A stretch of DNA of 55,430 nt from Hyphomicrobium sp. (lineage in GTDB: Bacteria > Pseudomonadota > Alphaproteobacteria > Rhizobiales > Hyphomicrobiaceae). The number at the start of each line of letters is the position of its first letter. The first letter of the stretch is position 1. The notes beneath the pieces were generated by a model that saw only the letters and a list, made by a program, of their open reading frames with translations, was not told where the DNA came from and ran no database searches. Shown piece after piece: positions 24,105-33,639 of the stretch. Location: positions 1 to 55,430 of the forward strand of contig JABFRT010000021.1 in NCBI GenBank assembly GCA_013141015.1, written 5' to 3'. Position numbers and translations under genes: made by a program.

Positions 24105-24917
24105 TTAGAGTGCTTCACCCGGCAGCACGAATCCGTACTTGCGCAAGGTGGCGCGCGCCTCGGGCAACTTGGCGAAATTGTAGAACGCTGCGGCGATCGG
24201 GCCGGCGCTCTTGGTCAAGCCCATTCCCTGACGCAGTGGCTTGTGCATATCGGCGGGAATCAACTCGTAGGTCCCGAGTGCCGAAACTTGCGGCGAGAGT
24301 GCAAGCGAATAAGCGATGATGCCGCCCTGTGCGTTCCCGGAAGTCGCAAACTGTGCGGCCTGTGAGACGTTCTCACCGAGCACGAGCTTGTCCTTGATCG
24401 CATCCCAGATGCCAGCGTGCTTCAGAGCTTCCTCAGCTCTCGCGCCATAGGGTGCGTGCTCAGGATTAGCAATCGCGAACCTCTTGAGCCGGGCGTCCGA
24501 CAATGCGGCCTTGAGGTCCAAAAGCTTTCCGTCGGCTTTGAGCGGCGAGCCCTTCGGTACAATCAGCACGATGCGGCCGACAGCGTACAACTCACCGGAA
24601 TCCCGCATAAAACCGTCCCTTGCGAGGTCTTTGACAAAATCCTCGTTGGCAGAGAAGAAGACCTGGAACGGGGCATTCTGCCGGATCTGCCGCGCGAAAT
24701 TTCCAGACGAGCCGAAGGTCAGCTTTACGACCTTGCCGGTTGCCATTTTGAAAGCCTCGGCCACTTCGACGAGCGCAAATTGCAGGTCGGCTGCCGCTGC
24801 TACGACCGGCTCGGGTTCAGACTGAGCAGCAGCCGGGAAATTGACCGATGCCAAGCTTAGAATGCACATTAACGCCGTCAGCATGTGACGGACTCTGGAC
24901 GTCTCAAAGCCGATCAT
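24105..24917 (-). CDS. modA: Molybdate ABC transporter substrate-binding protein
   Basis: A 270-residue periplasmic binding protein. A Sec signal peptide ends near PAAAQS, and the mature part starts with PVVAAAADLQFALVEVAEAF. The KLTFGSSGNFARQI segment holds the two serines that bind the oxyanion in ModA. ATSGNAQGGIIAYSLA near residue 200 is also conserved. The start may be the ATG at 24917 or the one at 24884. It is the first structural gene after modE. Confidence 0.9.
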   Translation of the reverse strand: MIGFETSRVRHMLTALMCILSLASVNFPAAAQSEPEPVVAAAADLQFALVEVAEAFKMATGKVVKLTFGSSGNFARQIRQNAPFQVFFSANEDFVKDLARDGFMRDSGELYAVGRIVLIVPKGSPLKADGKLLDLKAALSDARLKRFAIANPEHAPYGARAEEALKHAGIWDAIKDKLVLGENVSQAAQFATSGNAQGGIIAYSLALSPQVSALGTYELIPADMHKPLRQGMGLTKSAGPIAAAFYNFAKLPEARATLRKYGFVLPGEAL

Positions 24918-24940
24918 TTGCGTCCGCCCTCGCTATAGCC

Positions 24941-25006
24941 ATCTTGGGATATCGATTGGCAGCGAAATCGAAGACTGTCGAGCGATATTGTCAGTCTGGG
25001 ATATCG
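24941..25006 (-). promoter_or_regulatory. ModE-box-like inverted repeat before modA
   Basis: CGATAT (24983-24988) and ATATCG (25001-25006) form an inverted repeat with 12 bases between, and a further GGGATATCGAT lies at 24947-24957. ModE sites are AT-rich inverted repeats of this kind. The repeat spans the last codons of modE and the modA leader, where it could control modABC. Confidence 0.45.
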
Positions 25007-25356
25007 TTTGCGACATTCCGCCGCAAGCGGAGCAGCGCCGGAGCAATGGCTTTGTCGGCTGCCACTTCCATCTCGCGGAAGGCGGCCAGCACATCCTCGC
25101 CAAGCTGCGTCAGCTTGGCGCCTCCGCCCGATTTGCCGCCCTTGCTCGCCTCCACCAGCGGGCGGTCGAAGTGATGGTTCATCGCTTCGACGAGGTACCA
25201 AGCGCGCTTGTAGCTCATACCAATATGGCGACCGGCAGCAGCAATCGAGCCGGTCATTTTGATCCCCTCCAGAAGGTGGACCTTGCCCGGGCCAAACCGC
25301 ACGCCCGGTTCGACAACGACTTGCAATTTAGCGCCGACCTTCTCGTTGCCAGCCAT
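24991..25356 (-). CDS. ModE-type LysR-like winged-helix regulator (single domain)
   Basis: A 121-residue protein that consists only of the ModE N-terminal DNA-binding domain: VHLLEGIKMTGSIAAAGRHIGMSYKRAWYLVEAMN, then GGGAKLTQLGEDVLAAFREME. The C-terminal molybdate-binding MOP repeats of E. coli ModE are absent, so metal sensing would have to come from another protein or be lost. The ATG at 25356 has GGAG eight bases upstream. It precedes modABC on the same strand and is the likely regulator of the operon. Confidence 0.85.
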   Translation of the reverse strand: MAGNEKVGAKLQVVVEPGVRFGPGKVHLLEGIKMTGSIAAAGRHIGMSYKRAWYLVEAMNHHFDRPLVEASKGGKSGGGAKLTQLGEDVLAAFREMEVAADKAIAPALLRLRRNVANDIPD

Positions 25357-25986
25357 AGTCACTCCGTCTGCCTCGCGCGACCTGGATAGCAAAATATGGC
25401 ACTCTGGTCATCCGCCATTGGCCCCGACCCGTTGCTCGTCTACACCGCCACCAACTTCCACTAGTCGTTACGTCAGGATACGCCTCGACCGTCAAGTGGC
25501 GGGCGCGTGCGGAAAGAGCAGTGGGGTGGCAGCCAACCTGGATCGCCACGCAAGCTGTATATCTCGAGACAATCGGAACAAGAGCAACTCAAAGTACATG
25601 CACACTCGAAGTCCTCACAATCCTGGACCTTTCCGCAAACATGACCAGGATCATGCTCGAAAATGCTTTCGAGGTCATGACTGCAATAGTTGTTGCGGGC
25701 ATGCCTACGCGTTTGGTTTCCGCCAACCTAACGAATCCACTTGAGGACCAATAAGTTACGGTGCCCAGCGGGCTGGAGGAATCGAGGGCTTAGACCGCCC
25801 TGATCTCGTTCGGATTCTAGTCTCACGCCGGAGTTAAGCGCATAAGCCCGAACAGCAACCAGTAGACGACAAGTTCAATGTGCGGATCGGCGAACGCCCT
25901 TGTCATAAAATTGAGAAATGGCGTCATGGACCGTCTCAAAATTCAACGGCGAGAATCCTGCCTCGCACCAAACGGGGGGAAGCACG
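25357..25986. other. Intergenic stretch between modE and cobT
   Basis: No convincing gene is present in these 630 bases. A plus-strand frame at about 25521-25754 has no recognisable family. A 34-residue minus-strand frame is listed separately. No terminator with a T run was found for cobT. Confidence 0.45.
25823..25927 (-). CDS. Possible 34-residue peptide downstream of cobT
   Basis: The frame begins MTPFLNFMTRAFADPH and ends with a hydrophobic half (IELVVYWLLFGLMRL) that could span the membrane. GAGACGG precedes the ATG weakly. It lies just downstream of the cobT stop on the same strand. No family is recognised, and it could be chance. Confidence 0.2.
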   Translation of the reverse strand: MTPFLNFMTRAFADPHIELVVYWLLFGLMRLTPA

Positions 25987-27057
25987 TCATAGAGCCCGAT
26001 CGGGAACAGCGGCTTCTGCGAAGGTCGCCATACCGTTGTGCAGGGCGCACGCGAGGCGCAAGATCGGCAGTGCCAGGGCCGCGCCCGATCCTTCCCCGAG
26101 CCTCAGATCAAGATCGAGTAAGGGCCGCGCCACAAGTGCATCCAGTACGCGCCGATGGCCGTCTTCGGCGGAACGGTGGGAGAACAGCAGATAGGGGCGG
26201 CACGATGGATTCAGCTTCGTCGCAGCAAGGGCCGCCACCGACACGATGAAGCCATCGACCAGGACCGGCAGACCGGCTTGGCCTGCCACGATGATGGCTC
26301 CGGACAAAGCGGCGATCTCTAAACCACCGACCGCCGCAAGGACCTTTTCTGCGGGAGGGTCTGAGTTTCGCAAGCCATAATCTGAGAGCGCCTTGTCGAT
26401 GACGGCGACCTTGCGGGCGCGGCCGGCCGCATCGAGCCCCGTGCCATTGCCCGCGACCATGGCCGCCTCGACGCCAAGCAAGGCGGCGGCAATGGCAGAC
26501 GCCGATGTCGTATTGCCGATGCCCATTTCGCCCAGGATCACGAGGTCGGGCACACCTTCCATGGCTCGTTGGATCGCGCGCTTGCCGCATTCAAAAGCAA
26601 AGGCGACGTCTTGGGGATCAAGAGCCGCATATTGGCTGAAGTCGCGACTACCGCAGCGGGGTTTGTCGCTGACGGTGCCTGTGATCGGACTTGCTGCGCG
26701 GGAACCGGCATCGACCACCTCCAGCCTTGATCCGAGTTCCCGGGCAAGGACAGAGATTGCGGCACCGCCCGCGGCAAAGTTCGCCATCATGGCAACTGTC
26801 ACATCTTGCGGATAGGCAGATACCCCATGCACTGCGACGCCGTGATCGCCAGCGAACACGATGATAGGGGCAAGCCGTGCGCGTGGGCAATCGGTCGCCT
26901 GCAATCCAGCAAGATCGATCGCCAGGGCTTCGAGGCGGCCAAGGGCGCCGGTTGGCTTGGTCAGTGCGTTTTGCCGGTCTAAGGCGCGCTGACGATGGGG
27001 CTGGGAGGGGTCAGCGCAATCACGATAGACCCATTCTGGAAGCCTACCGACTTGCAT
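25987..27057 (-). CDS. cobT: Nicotinate-nucleotide--dimethylbenzimidazole phosphoribosyltransferase
   Basis: A 356-residue enzyme (CobU in Pseudomonas nomenclature) that makes alpha-ribazole phosphate for the lower loop of B12. Family blocks are LTKPTGALGRLEALA, IIVFAGDHGVAVHGVSAYP, LGEMGIGNTTSA and the catalytic-Glu segment LRLGEGSGAALALP near the end. The start at 27057 overlaps cobF by 14 bases. It is the last gene of the transcript that begins with the riboswitch at 28600. Confidence 0.93.
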   Translation of the reverse strand: MQVGRLPEWVYRDCADPSQPHRQRALDRQNALTKPTGALGRLEALAIDLAGLQATDCPRARLAPIIVFAGDHGVAVHGVSAYPQDVTVAMMANFAAGGAAISVLARELGSRLEVVDAGSRAASPITGTVSDKPRCGSRDFSQYAALDPQDVAFAFECGKRAIQRAMEGVPDLVILGEMGIGNTTSASAIAAALLGVEAAMVAGNGTGLDAAGRARKVAVIDKALSDYGLRNSDPPAEKVLAAVGGLEIAALSGAIIVAGQAGLPVLVDGFIVSVAALAATKLNPSCRPYLLFSHRSAEDGHRRVLDALVARPLLDLDLRLGEGSGAALALPILRLACALHNGMATFAEAAVPDRAL

Positions 27058-27856
27058 TCGTGATCGCTTTTCCGGTTGAACGCTTCAGGATGTAGGTGTC
27101 CATGATCCAGCCGTGTTTGGTCCGAGCTTGCTGTCGAGCGGCCACGATCCTGGGCGCCGCCTCTAAAAGTGGGCCCGAAACGATCGTCTCGAAGTCCATC
27201 CCGAGATAGGCTCCCCACCAGATGTGGAGGTCCGTGGGATCCAGCGTTTCGAACGCGGTGCCGCCGTCGAGCATGACGACGACCGTATCGGTGTTTGGCG
27301 GCCAGCCTTGCTCGCGCAGTTTGCGGCCGGTCGTAACGAAAAACGGTTCGCCGATGTCGTTGAGGGGAATCGCGTGCGCCGCGCACAGCGCCTGAACGGC
27401 CGTAATTCCGGGGATCACTTCGATGATTGGCTGAGGATCGAGACGGCGGGCAATTCGCAGACTGCTATCGAACAGGGACGGATCGCCCCAAATGAGGAGG
27501 GCCACCCGGCCGGTCTCGCCCAGATGGCCCCGGATCTGCTCTGACCAATCCGCCGCGATGGCATCGTGCCAGTCGTCGACGCCGCCAGCGTAGTCCTCGC
27601 GCGTGGCATCGCGCTGTGGCAGGTCGAACTCCACGATGCGGGTCGATGGGTTCGTTAAAACGCGCGCGCAAATCTCGCGGCGCAACCCCGCCAGGTCCGA
27701 CTTCTGCGGGCCTTTGAGCGGTATCAGTATGAGATCTGCGGCATTGAGCGCGCGAATGGCCGCGAGCGTGATCTGCTCGGGGTTGCCGTTGCCAATGCCG
27801 ATTAACGAGAACGAAATCACATCAGGTCTCAGTAGAAGACGGCGACCCACGGACAT
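27044..27856 (-). CDS. cobF: Precorrin-6A synthase (deacetylating)
   Basis: A tetrapyrrole methylase of up to 270 residues that methylates C1 and releases acetate in the aerobic pathway. SLIGIGNGNPEQITLAAIRALN is the SAM-binding opening; IWGDPSLFDSSLRIARRL and EVIPGITAVQALCAAHAIPL are the following family motifs. The ATG at 27856 gives 12 residues more than usual, and a GTG at 27820 may be the real start. Its presence shows the oxygen-dependent route. Confidence 0.92.
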   Translation of the reverse strand: MSVGRRLLLRPDVISFSLIGIGNGNPEQITLAAIRALNAADLILIPLKGPQKSDLAGLRREICARVLTNPSTRIVEFDLPQRDATREDYAGGVDDWHDAIAADWSEQIRGHLGETGRVALLIWGDPSLFDSSLRIARRLDPQPIIEVIPGITAVQALCAAHAIPLNDIGEPFFVTTGRKLREQGWPPNTDTVVVMLDGGTAFETLDPTDLHIWWGAYLGMDFETIVSGPLLEAAPRIVAARQQARTKHGWIMDTYILKRSTGKAITNASR

Positions 27857-27883
27857 CCCCAGGGTCGCCGCCCGATCACATTG

Positions 27884-28561
27884 TTATGCGGCATGATAGA
27901 GACGCGGCGTCACGAAGCCGGTTCCAGCAAGCGCGTGCAAGGCTTTGGCGCCGGCCAGAACGGCGAGATCGACAACCGGCTCAACGACGATCACCAGCAT
28001 GTACGCGGTCCCGAATGTTGCAATCGAGGTGACATTCTCGGCACCAAGACCGGCACCGTAGATGGCCCAGAACGCTACCCAGGAGACGGTACCGGCCTGA
28101 TAGACGGTCGAGAGCGCGAGCGTTTGCTTATACGTCAAGTCGACGTAGGCGGTGTCCTTGGCGATGATGCGCTCAGCCATGGCTTGGATCGCGAAAAGGG
28201 GAACGAGCAACGTCGTCACGTTCATCGCATACTGGGGCAGATCTTGAGGTGCGAACGTGAGGCCCTGCAAGATCAGCCCGCCAGCCAGTCCGAAAGCAGC
28301 CGGTGCTGCGCCAAAAATCAGGAACAGTGTCGTCCCCAGAATAAAGTGGACCTCCGACACGCCGACCGGGTAATGCGGCAGGACCTCAAAAAAAGCAAAT
28401 ACCAGCGCTGCCGTTGCGAGCGAGCGCGCAGCAAGCGACACAACGCCCTTTTCACGAACGGCGTCTACGGCAAGCTTGACTGAGTAGAGGCCGGCGGCGG
28501 CGGCCGTGGCGTAGCTGAGAACGATCTTGGTCGCGTCGACGAGACCGGGTTCGATATGCAT
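27884..28561 (-). CDS. cbiM: CbiM-type ECF cobalt transporter permease
   Basis: A 225-residue membrane protein with about six hydrophobic segments. MHIEPGLVDATKIVLSYATA is the CbiM N-terminus, in which Met1, His2 and a further His form the metal site of CbiM; LPHYPVGVSEVHFILGTTLF supplies the other conserved histidines. No cbiN, cbiQ or cbiO gene is adjacent, so it is an orphan core permease. The riboswitch ends about 55 bases upstream of the ATG. It probably brings cobalt into the cell. Confidence 0.88.
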   Translation of the reverse strand: MHIEPGLVDATKIVLSYATAAAAGLYSVKLAVDAVREKGVVSLAARSLATAALVFAFFEVLPHYPVGVSEVHFILGTTLFLIFGAAPAAFGLAGGLILQGLTFAPQDLPQYAMNVTTLLVPLFAIQAMAERIIAKDTAYVDLTYKQTLALSTVYQAGTVSWVAFWAIYGAGLGAENVTSIATFGTAYMLVIVVEPVVDLAVLAGAKALHALAGTGFVTPRLYHAA

Positions 28562-28599
28562 TAGGTTATCCTCGTTACCGTCTCACCCGACGGCGTGTT

Positions 28600-28805
28600 G
28601 GTGGGTCAGTCTGCACGGCCGGTCTCCTGGCTCGCGGGTCGATGCGAAACTTCGGCCTTCCCAGGCAGCACTGCCCAGTGACTTGAGTGAAGCTACGCTT
28701 ACCGCTTACAGTCGCGGGGGCGGCTGAGGCTTCGGGCGCCGCGATTTGGTCCGCCCTTCCCCATTCCCAATCATGTTCCAGCGCTCAGCGCCGATACGAA
28801 CACCA
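28600..28805 (-). ncRNA. Cobalamin riboswitch upstream of cbiM
   Basis: On the minus strand the B12 box AGCCAGGAGACCGGCC lies at 28617-28632. Other core elements are present in order upstream: GGGAATGGGGAAG, the GCCGCCCCCGCGACTGTAAG block, and CACTGGG followed by GGGAAGGC. The 5' limit near 28805 is estimated. The element should switch off cbiM-cobF-cobT when adenosylcobalamin is plentiful. Confidence 0.92.
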
Positions 28806-28862
28806 TGCCGATCCTTTGTGTACGAGACCGCTAGGGGGGTCAAGGCCAGTTCACTGGTAAAC

Positions 28863-29582
28863 TCATTCCTCGGCCAAAGGTCCATAAAGGATGACAGCGG
28901 CCCCCATGCCAGGATCGGCTTGGAGCAGTCCGGCGAGGCCTGATACCGACGTGCGGACCAGGCGTTGCGTCGAATGTCCAACTGATTCGGCCAGCAGTGC
29001 CGGGGTCTGTGGCGGCAGGCCGCGATCTATCAGCCTTCGGGCCAGCTCGGGGAAGTTGCGCTTGCCCATGTACACGGCGGTCGTAGCGTATGGATCGGCC
29101 AGTGCGCTCCAATTGAGGTCTTCGGGAAGGTCGCCGGTGACATCGGAGCCGGTCACAAACTGGACCCGCCGCGCCGTGTGCCTCCGGGTGAGTGGGATAG
29201 CGGCCGCTGCAGCGGCAGCGCTTGCCGACGACACGCCAGGAATGATCTCAAATCCAATCCCAGCCGCACGCAGTGCACTGGTTTCTTCTTCGAGTCTGCC
29301 AAAGACGCCCGAGTCTCCCGACTTGAGCCGGACAACGCGAACGCCGGTCTTCGCGTGCTCGACAAGCAGGTGATTGACATAGTCCTGCTTCGCAGACGGA
29401 CGGCCAGCACGCTTGCCCACATTGACGAGATGGGCGTCCTTGCGTGCCTTATCCAGGATACCTCCTGAAGCGAGATCATCGTAGAGCACGACGTCGGCGG
29501 CCTGGAGCCGGGCGGCGCCCTTGAGCGTTATGAGATCGGGATCGCCGGGCCCGGCCGAAACGAAGGATACGAAGCCGCTCAT
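28863..29582 (-). CDS. cobA: Uroporphyrinogen-III C-methyltransferase
   Basis: A 239-residue SAM methyltransferase that turns uroporphyrinogen III into precorrin-2. VSFVSAGPGDPDLITLKGA starts the domain, followed by VNVGKRAGRPSAKQ, VVRLKSGDSGVFGRLEEE, and IIPGVSSASAAAAAAAIPLTRR. It has no CysG-type siroheme domains, so it is the dedicated CobA. The ATG at 29582 overlaps the cobB stop (ATGA). It is the last gene of the cobL-M-B-A run. Confidence 0.92.
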   Translation of the reverse strand: MSGFVSFVSAGPGDPDLITLKGAARLQAADVVLYDDLASGGILDKARKDAHLVNVGKRAGRPSAKQDYVNHLLVEHAKTGVRVVRLKSGDSGVFGRLEEETSALRAAGIGFEIIPGVSSASAAAAAAAIPLTRRHTARRVQFVTGSDVTGDLPEDLNWSALADPYATTAVYMGKRNFPELARRLIDRGLPPQTPALLAESVGHSTQRLVRTSVSGLAGLLQADPGMGAAVILYGPLAEE

Positions 29583-30890
29583 TTGTCCTCTGCGATCATG
29601 TGAAAGAACGATCCGGTCGCATGACCACGGCGGGACCCGGTTTCGGGCACCGTGGCGCCGTTGGCGTCCGACACGGCGGCCAGCGGATCATCGGGTTGCT
29701 CCAGGATGCTGGCATAGTGAAATTCATGACCTCGCAGGCGCATGCCCGAGGGGCAACCGGGAAGAGGCGCGATCAAGCGCGCCATGCGATAACCCAAGTG
29801 CATCTTCCGCTTTGCAAAGCTCGTCTCCAGGCCGAGCAAGCCGGTCATTTCATGCCGCAGTCCTTGGGCATCGACGAGCCCGCGGCCCATGACCATGTAC
29901 CCGCCGCACTCGCCATGGACCGGTCGCGTCGCCGCAAATGACGCCAACCCGCTGCGAAACCGGTTCGCCCCGGCAAGACGGCCCGCATGAAGTTCAGGGT
30001 ATCCGCCCGGCAACCAACAGGCGTCCGCCGCGACGTCCGGCGCCTCGTCGGCCAGGGGCGAAAACGGCACAATTTCAGCTCCTGCCTTGCGCCACCCTTC
30101 GAGCAGGTGGGGATAAAGAAACGAGAACGCGGCGTCGTTGGCGAGCGCAATGCGCTGCCCCGGTGGATGCAGCAGCCCTAACGTTGCGGTTTGCGCTGGA
30201 AGCATGGTCAGACCGGCGACCTGCAGCACCGCATCGAGATCGACACACATAGCCACCTGCTGGGCGACAGCATCGATCAGGCCCGACAGGTGGGATAATT
30301 CCTGCGCTTGAACCAGCCCCAGGTGCCGCTCAGGCAGCGTGATCGGGCTTTGCCGCTGCAAGACACCAAGGACCGGTATGCCAATCCTCCATGCCCGCAC
30401 GCACCAGGGCCTCGTGCCTTGGACTTGCGACCCGGTTCAAGATCACTCCGGCAATCCGCACTCCGGGGCGGAATAGGCTCAGCCCTTTCGCGACGGCCGC
30501 CGCAGTCTGGGCCTGACCGGCGGGGTCGATCACCAGCACTACCGGCCAGCCCATCAGTTCCGCGATATCGGCACTTGCCCCGATGCCGCATGCCCCTTTG
30601 CGAGCGACACCGTCGAACAGCCCCATGGACCCTTCGGCAATGACGAGATCGCAATCGTTGCCATGGGCTGCCAAATCCTCGATCATCTCGCGGCTCATGG
30701 CCCAACTGTCGAGATTGAACGAGGTCCGGCCCGATGCTGCTGCGTGGAACGCGGGATCGATGTAGTCGGGTCCGCACTTGAAGCACTGCACGCGCAGACC
30801 CTTCTGCGCAAAGGCCCGCGCAAGCCCCAGCGTCACCGTCGTCTTGCCGGTTCCGGATGCGGGCGCGGAGACTACGATTCCTGGCACCAT
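29579..30890 (-). pseudogene. cobB: Hydrogenobyrinic acid a,c-diamide synthase, split by a +1 frameshift
   Basis: Two overlapping frames together make one CobB. The 5' part (30890 to about 30385) has the P-loop PASGTGKTT, FKCGPDYIDPAFH and VAEGSMGLFDG-type motifs (AEGSMGLFDG). The 3' part (to 29579) begins at IGIPVLGVLQRQSPITLPE and carries the GATase domain with the nucleophile Cys in VHGECGGYMVMG and the final EFHYAS His. Removing one G in the GAGGATT at about 30385 restores a single frame. The gene is essential in this pathway, so a sequencing error, a recent mutation or programmed slippage are all open. Confidence 0.85.
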
Positions 30891-31672
30891 CAACCGGTCT
30901 CCGGAAAGCGGGGCGAGGTTCCCACGGGACGATAGCGGCGATCGTAGTCGCCGGCATAAAGGCGGCTTTCGTCGAAGTGCGTTGCATCGAGCGTCTTGCC
31001 GACCACGATGAGCGCCGTCCGCTCCAGCTCGGGCCCGAGCAAACCGCAGATCGTGGCCAGCGTCGCGCGCACGATCCGTTGCTCAGGCCAACTCGCGCGC
31101 CAGACGATAGCGACCGGGCAATCCGCGCCGTAATACGGCGTCAGTTCGGCCACGACCTTGTCCAGCACATGGACCGAGAGGTGAATCGCGAGTACGGCCC
31201 CGGTCGCGGCGAAAGCTGCGAGCGTCTCGGGTTGCGGCATGGCGCTGGCGCGTCCCGGCGTGCGCGTGAGGATGACCGATTGTGCCACGCCCGGCAGTGT
31301 CAATTCGCACTCGAGTGCGGCCGCCGCCGCCGAGAAGGCCGGCACCCCTGGAGTCACGGTAAAGGGAATGCCGAGGGCCCGCAGCCGCCGTAACTGTTCG
31401 CCCATCGCCGACCAGATCGACAAATCACCCGAATGCAGTCGCGCCACATCCTGTCCCGCGTCATGGGCCGCCTTGAATTCGGCGGCGATCTCGTCGAGCG
31501 ACAGCGACGCCGTGTTGACGATCCGGGCACCCTGCGGACAGTGTGCAAGCAGCGCCTCCGGAATGAGCGACCCCGCATAGAGGCACACGGGAGACGCCGC
31601 GATAAGGTCGCGACCGCGCAGCGTGATGAGATCGGCGGCCCCGGGTCCGGCTCCGATGAAATGCACGGTCAT
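30890..31672 (-). CDS. cobM: Precorrin-4 C11-methyltransferase
   Basis: A 260-residue tetrapyrrole methylase. [20 protein letters not shown] is the SAM-binding start, and [32 protein letters not shown] and [23 protein letters not shown] are CobM/CbiF signatures. I use the ATG at 31672, since the upstream in-frame residues do not resemble the family. It adds the C11 methyl to precorrin-4. Its stop shares one base with the cobB start (TGATG). Confidence 0.93.
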   Translation of the reverse strand: MTVHFIGAGPGAADLITLRGRDLIAASPVCLYAGSLIPEALLAHCPQGARIVNTASLSLDEIAAEFKAAHDAGQDVARLHSGDLSIWSAMGEQLRRLRALGIPFTVTPGVPAFSAAAAALECELTLPGVAQSVILTRTPGRASAMPQPETLAAFAATGAVLAIHLSVHVLDKVVAELTPYYGADCPVAIVWRASWPEQRIVRATLATICGLLGPELERTALIVVGKTLDATHFDESRLYAGDYDRRYRPVGTSPRFPETG

Positions 31673-31697
31673 GGCGCGTGTCCTTTGAGAATTGCCG

Positions 31698-32891
31698 TCA
31701 TTTGCGCGCGCTCCATTGCACAATCGGCCGCGCCGCTTGCCACGAGCGCATGCGGCCGAGCGGTTGCGCGTGGCTGATGTCAAACCGGTGCAGGTCGCCG
31801 GCATAGCGGCCATGCAGGTCCGTCAATAGGCCCTGAGTTTCGAGGGAGACCGCGTGGGCGACAAACCGCGTTCCAGCCGGCAGTCGCGACCAGATTGTCT
31901 CGAAGCTGCGAGCCGTCAATCCGCCCCCGACGAATACAGCATCGGGAACGTCGAGAATGGCGAGCGCCTCGGGTACTATTCCTTCTACGATGGTGATCTT
32001 GTGCGCCAGGCCGAATGCCTTGGCGTTGGCGCGAATGTTCGCCGCCCGCGCCGCGTGCTGTTCGATCGCCGTGGCCACACCGCCTGCCAGCGCCCACTCA
32101 ACCGAAATGGTGCCTGAGCCAGCACCAACATCCCATAGCCGTTCGCCGGGCCGTGGTTCGAGCGCCGATAACGCCAGCGCCCGGACCGGCTGTTTGGTGA
32201 TCTGGCCGTCGTGAATAAATGCGCCGTCGGGCAACCCCGATGACCGGGGAATGCCTTGACGGCCTTCTGGTTCGAGCCCGACGATGAAGAGCGCGCCTGT
32301 CGTGTCACGAACACCTTGCGAGGCAGTGGCCCGTTCAAGAGCCTCGTTCGGTCCGCCGAGCGAGGAGAGGGCTATGATGGCCGTCTTGCCCCAACCTTGG
32401 GCCGTCAACCAGGAGCACAAGGCTGCAGCGGCATCGCCATCGCGGACAAGGCAGAGGACTTTTGCGCCGCGTGACAAAACCGGCACGAGGCGTTCGAAGG
32501 GAGCGGCGTGCAGCCCGCAGCAATGGGTTTCTTCAAGCCGCCACCCCAGTCGCGCCGCCGCGTGCGAAAACGTGGACGGAGCCGGATAGGCCGTCCATTC
32601 ACCCGCCGGCAGGTGGCCGACGATGCTACCGCCGGCGCCAAACCAGAATGGGTCGCCGGACGCCAGTACTGCGACCGCGCGCCCGCGTTCCGCCATGACG
32701 GGGGTTACGTCGAACGGCACCGGCCATGACCGGCCGCGTGCGCCTACAGCGGCGAGCGCCAGATGGCGTGGTCCCCCAAACACGATTTCGGCCGCATCGA
32801 GCGCCTTGCGGCTTGCCAACGAAAGTCCGGCAAGGCCATCTTCGCCGATACCGATGATCGATAGCCAGCACGGACCGGGAGACCTATTCAT
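31698..32891 (-). CDS. cobL: Precorrin-6B C5,C15-methyltransferase / decarboxylase
   Basis: A two-domain enzyme of about 397 residues. The N-terminal CbiE-type methylase begins [20 protein letters not shown] and has [16 protein letters not shown]. The C-terminal CbiT-type domain has [18 protein letters not shown] and AVFVGGGLT. It methylates C5 and C15 and decarboxylates the C12 acetate. The ATG at 32891 shares two bases with the cobK start on the other strand; a second ATG at 32906 would overlap cobK even more. Confidence 0.92.
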   Translation of the reverse strand: MNRSPGPCWLSIIGIGEDGLAGLSLASRKALDAAEIVFGGPRHLALAAVGARGRSWPVPFDVTPVMAERGRAVAVLASGDPFWFGAGGSIVGHLPAGEWTAYPAPSTFSHAAARLGWRLEETHCCGLHAAPFERLVPVLSRGAKVLCLVRDGDAAAALCSWLTAQGWGKTAIIALSSLGGPNEALERATASQGVRDTTGALFIVGLEPEGRQGIPRSSGLPDGAFIHDGQITKQPVRALALSALEPRPGERLWDVGAGSGTISVEWALAGGVATAIEQHAARAANIRANAKAFGLAHKITIVEGIVPEALAILDVPDAVFVGGGLTARSFETIWSRLPAGTRFVAHAVSLETQGLLTDLHGRYAGDLHRFDISHAQPLGRMRSWQAARPIVQWSARK

Positions 32892-33639
32892 GACGCGCCT
32901 GCTCATCTTGGGCGGAACCAGCGAAGCCAACGTGCTGGCCGCCGCCGTGGCGCGCGCCGGCATCGAGGCCACGTACTCGTACGCTGGCCGCACCCAGGTT
33001 CCCGTCAATCAGCCATTGCCGGTTCGAACTGGAGGTTTTGGCGGTCCCGATGGACTGGCCGACTACATTCGCGACGAAGCGATCACCCATGTCATCGATG
33101 CAACGCATCCGTTCGCCGATACCATGAGCCGCAACGCTATCGATGCCTGCGCTGCTACTGCAACGCCGCTGATCGCCCTCGTGCGCCCGCCCTGGACGCA
33201 ATGCTTCGGCGACGATTGGGTTGCGGTTAGCGATTTGGCGCAGGCGGCAGACCTTTTGCCGGAGGGGCCTGCGTGCGTGTTTCTCGCCATCGGGCGTCAA
33301 CATTTGCAACCCTTCGCCGCCAAACCGCAGCACCACTATGTGCTGCGGTTCGTCGATACTCCGGACGGCCCGCTGCCGTTGCCCTCTACGACGGTCATCG
33401 TCGCACGGGGCCCCTTCACACTCGATGGCGACCTTGAACTCATGCGCCAACACGGCGTGTCGTGGCTGGTGACGCGCAACTCCGGTGGCACCGGGGCCCG
33501 CGCCAAGATCGACGCCGCTCGCGCGCTTGGCCTGCCCGTCATTATGATCGAGCGGCCCCAGATGCCGGAGCGCCGCACCGCCGCAACGATCAACGCCGTA
33601 ATGACGTGGCTCACTCATGAGACGCGCCTTGGTGCATAG
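32890..33639 (+). CDS. cobK: Precorrin-6A reductase
   Basis: A 249-residue NADPH-dependent reductase of precorrin-6[21 protein letters not shown] is the dinucleotide-binding start, ITHVIDATHPFADTMSRNAI is the family signature, and TRNSGGTGARAKIDAARAL is the conserved C-terminal block. GGGAG lies eight bases before the ATG. It is the only gene on the plus strand inside the cobJ-to-cobL series: its start overlaps the cobL start and its end overlaps cobJ by 25 bases. Confidence 0.93.
   Translation: MTRLLILGGTSEANVLAAAVARAGIEATYSYAGRTQVPVNQPLPVRTGGFGGPDGLADYIRDEAITHVIDATHPFADTMSRNAIDACAATATPLIALVRPPWTQCFGDDWVAVSDLAQAADLLPEGPACVFLAIGRQHLQPFAAKPQHHYVLRFVDTPDGPLPLPSTTVIVARGPFTLDGDLELMRQHGVSWLVTRNSGGTGARAKIDAARALGLPVIMIERPQMPERRTAATINAVMTWLTHETRLGA

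Noticed and set aside
25521-25754. 77-codon frame between modE and cobT
   Set aside because: No family recognised and no coding-type composition; left as intergenic.
28706-28981. Minus-strand 91-codon frame between cobA and cbiM
   Set aside because: It runs through the conserved core of the cobalamin riboswitch and the cobA 3' end and has no family features.
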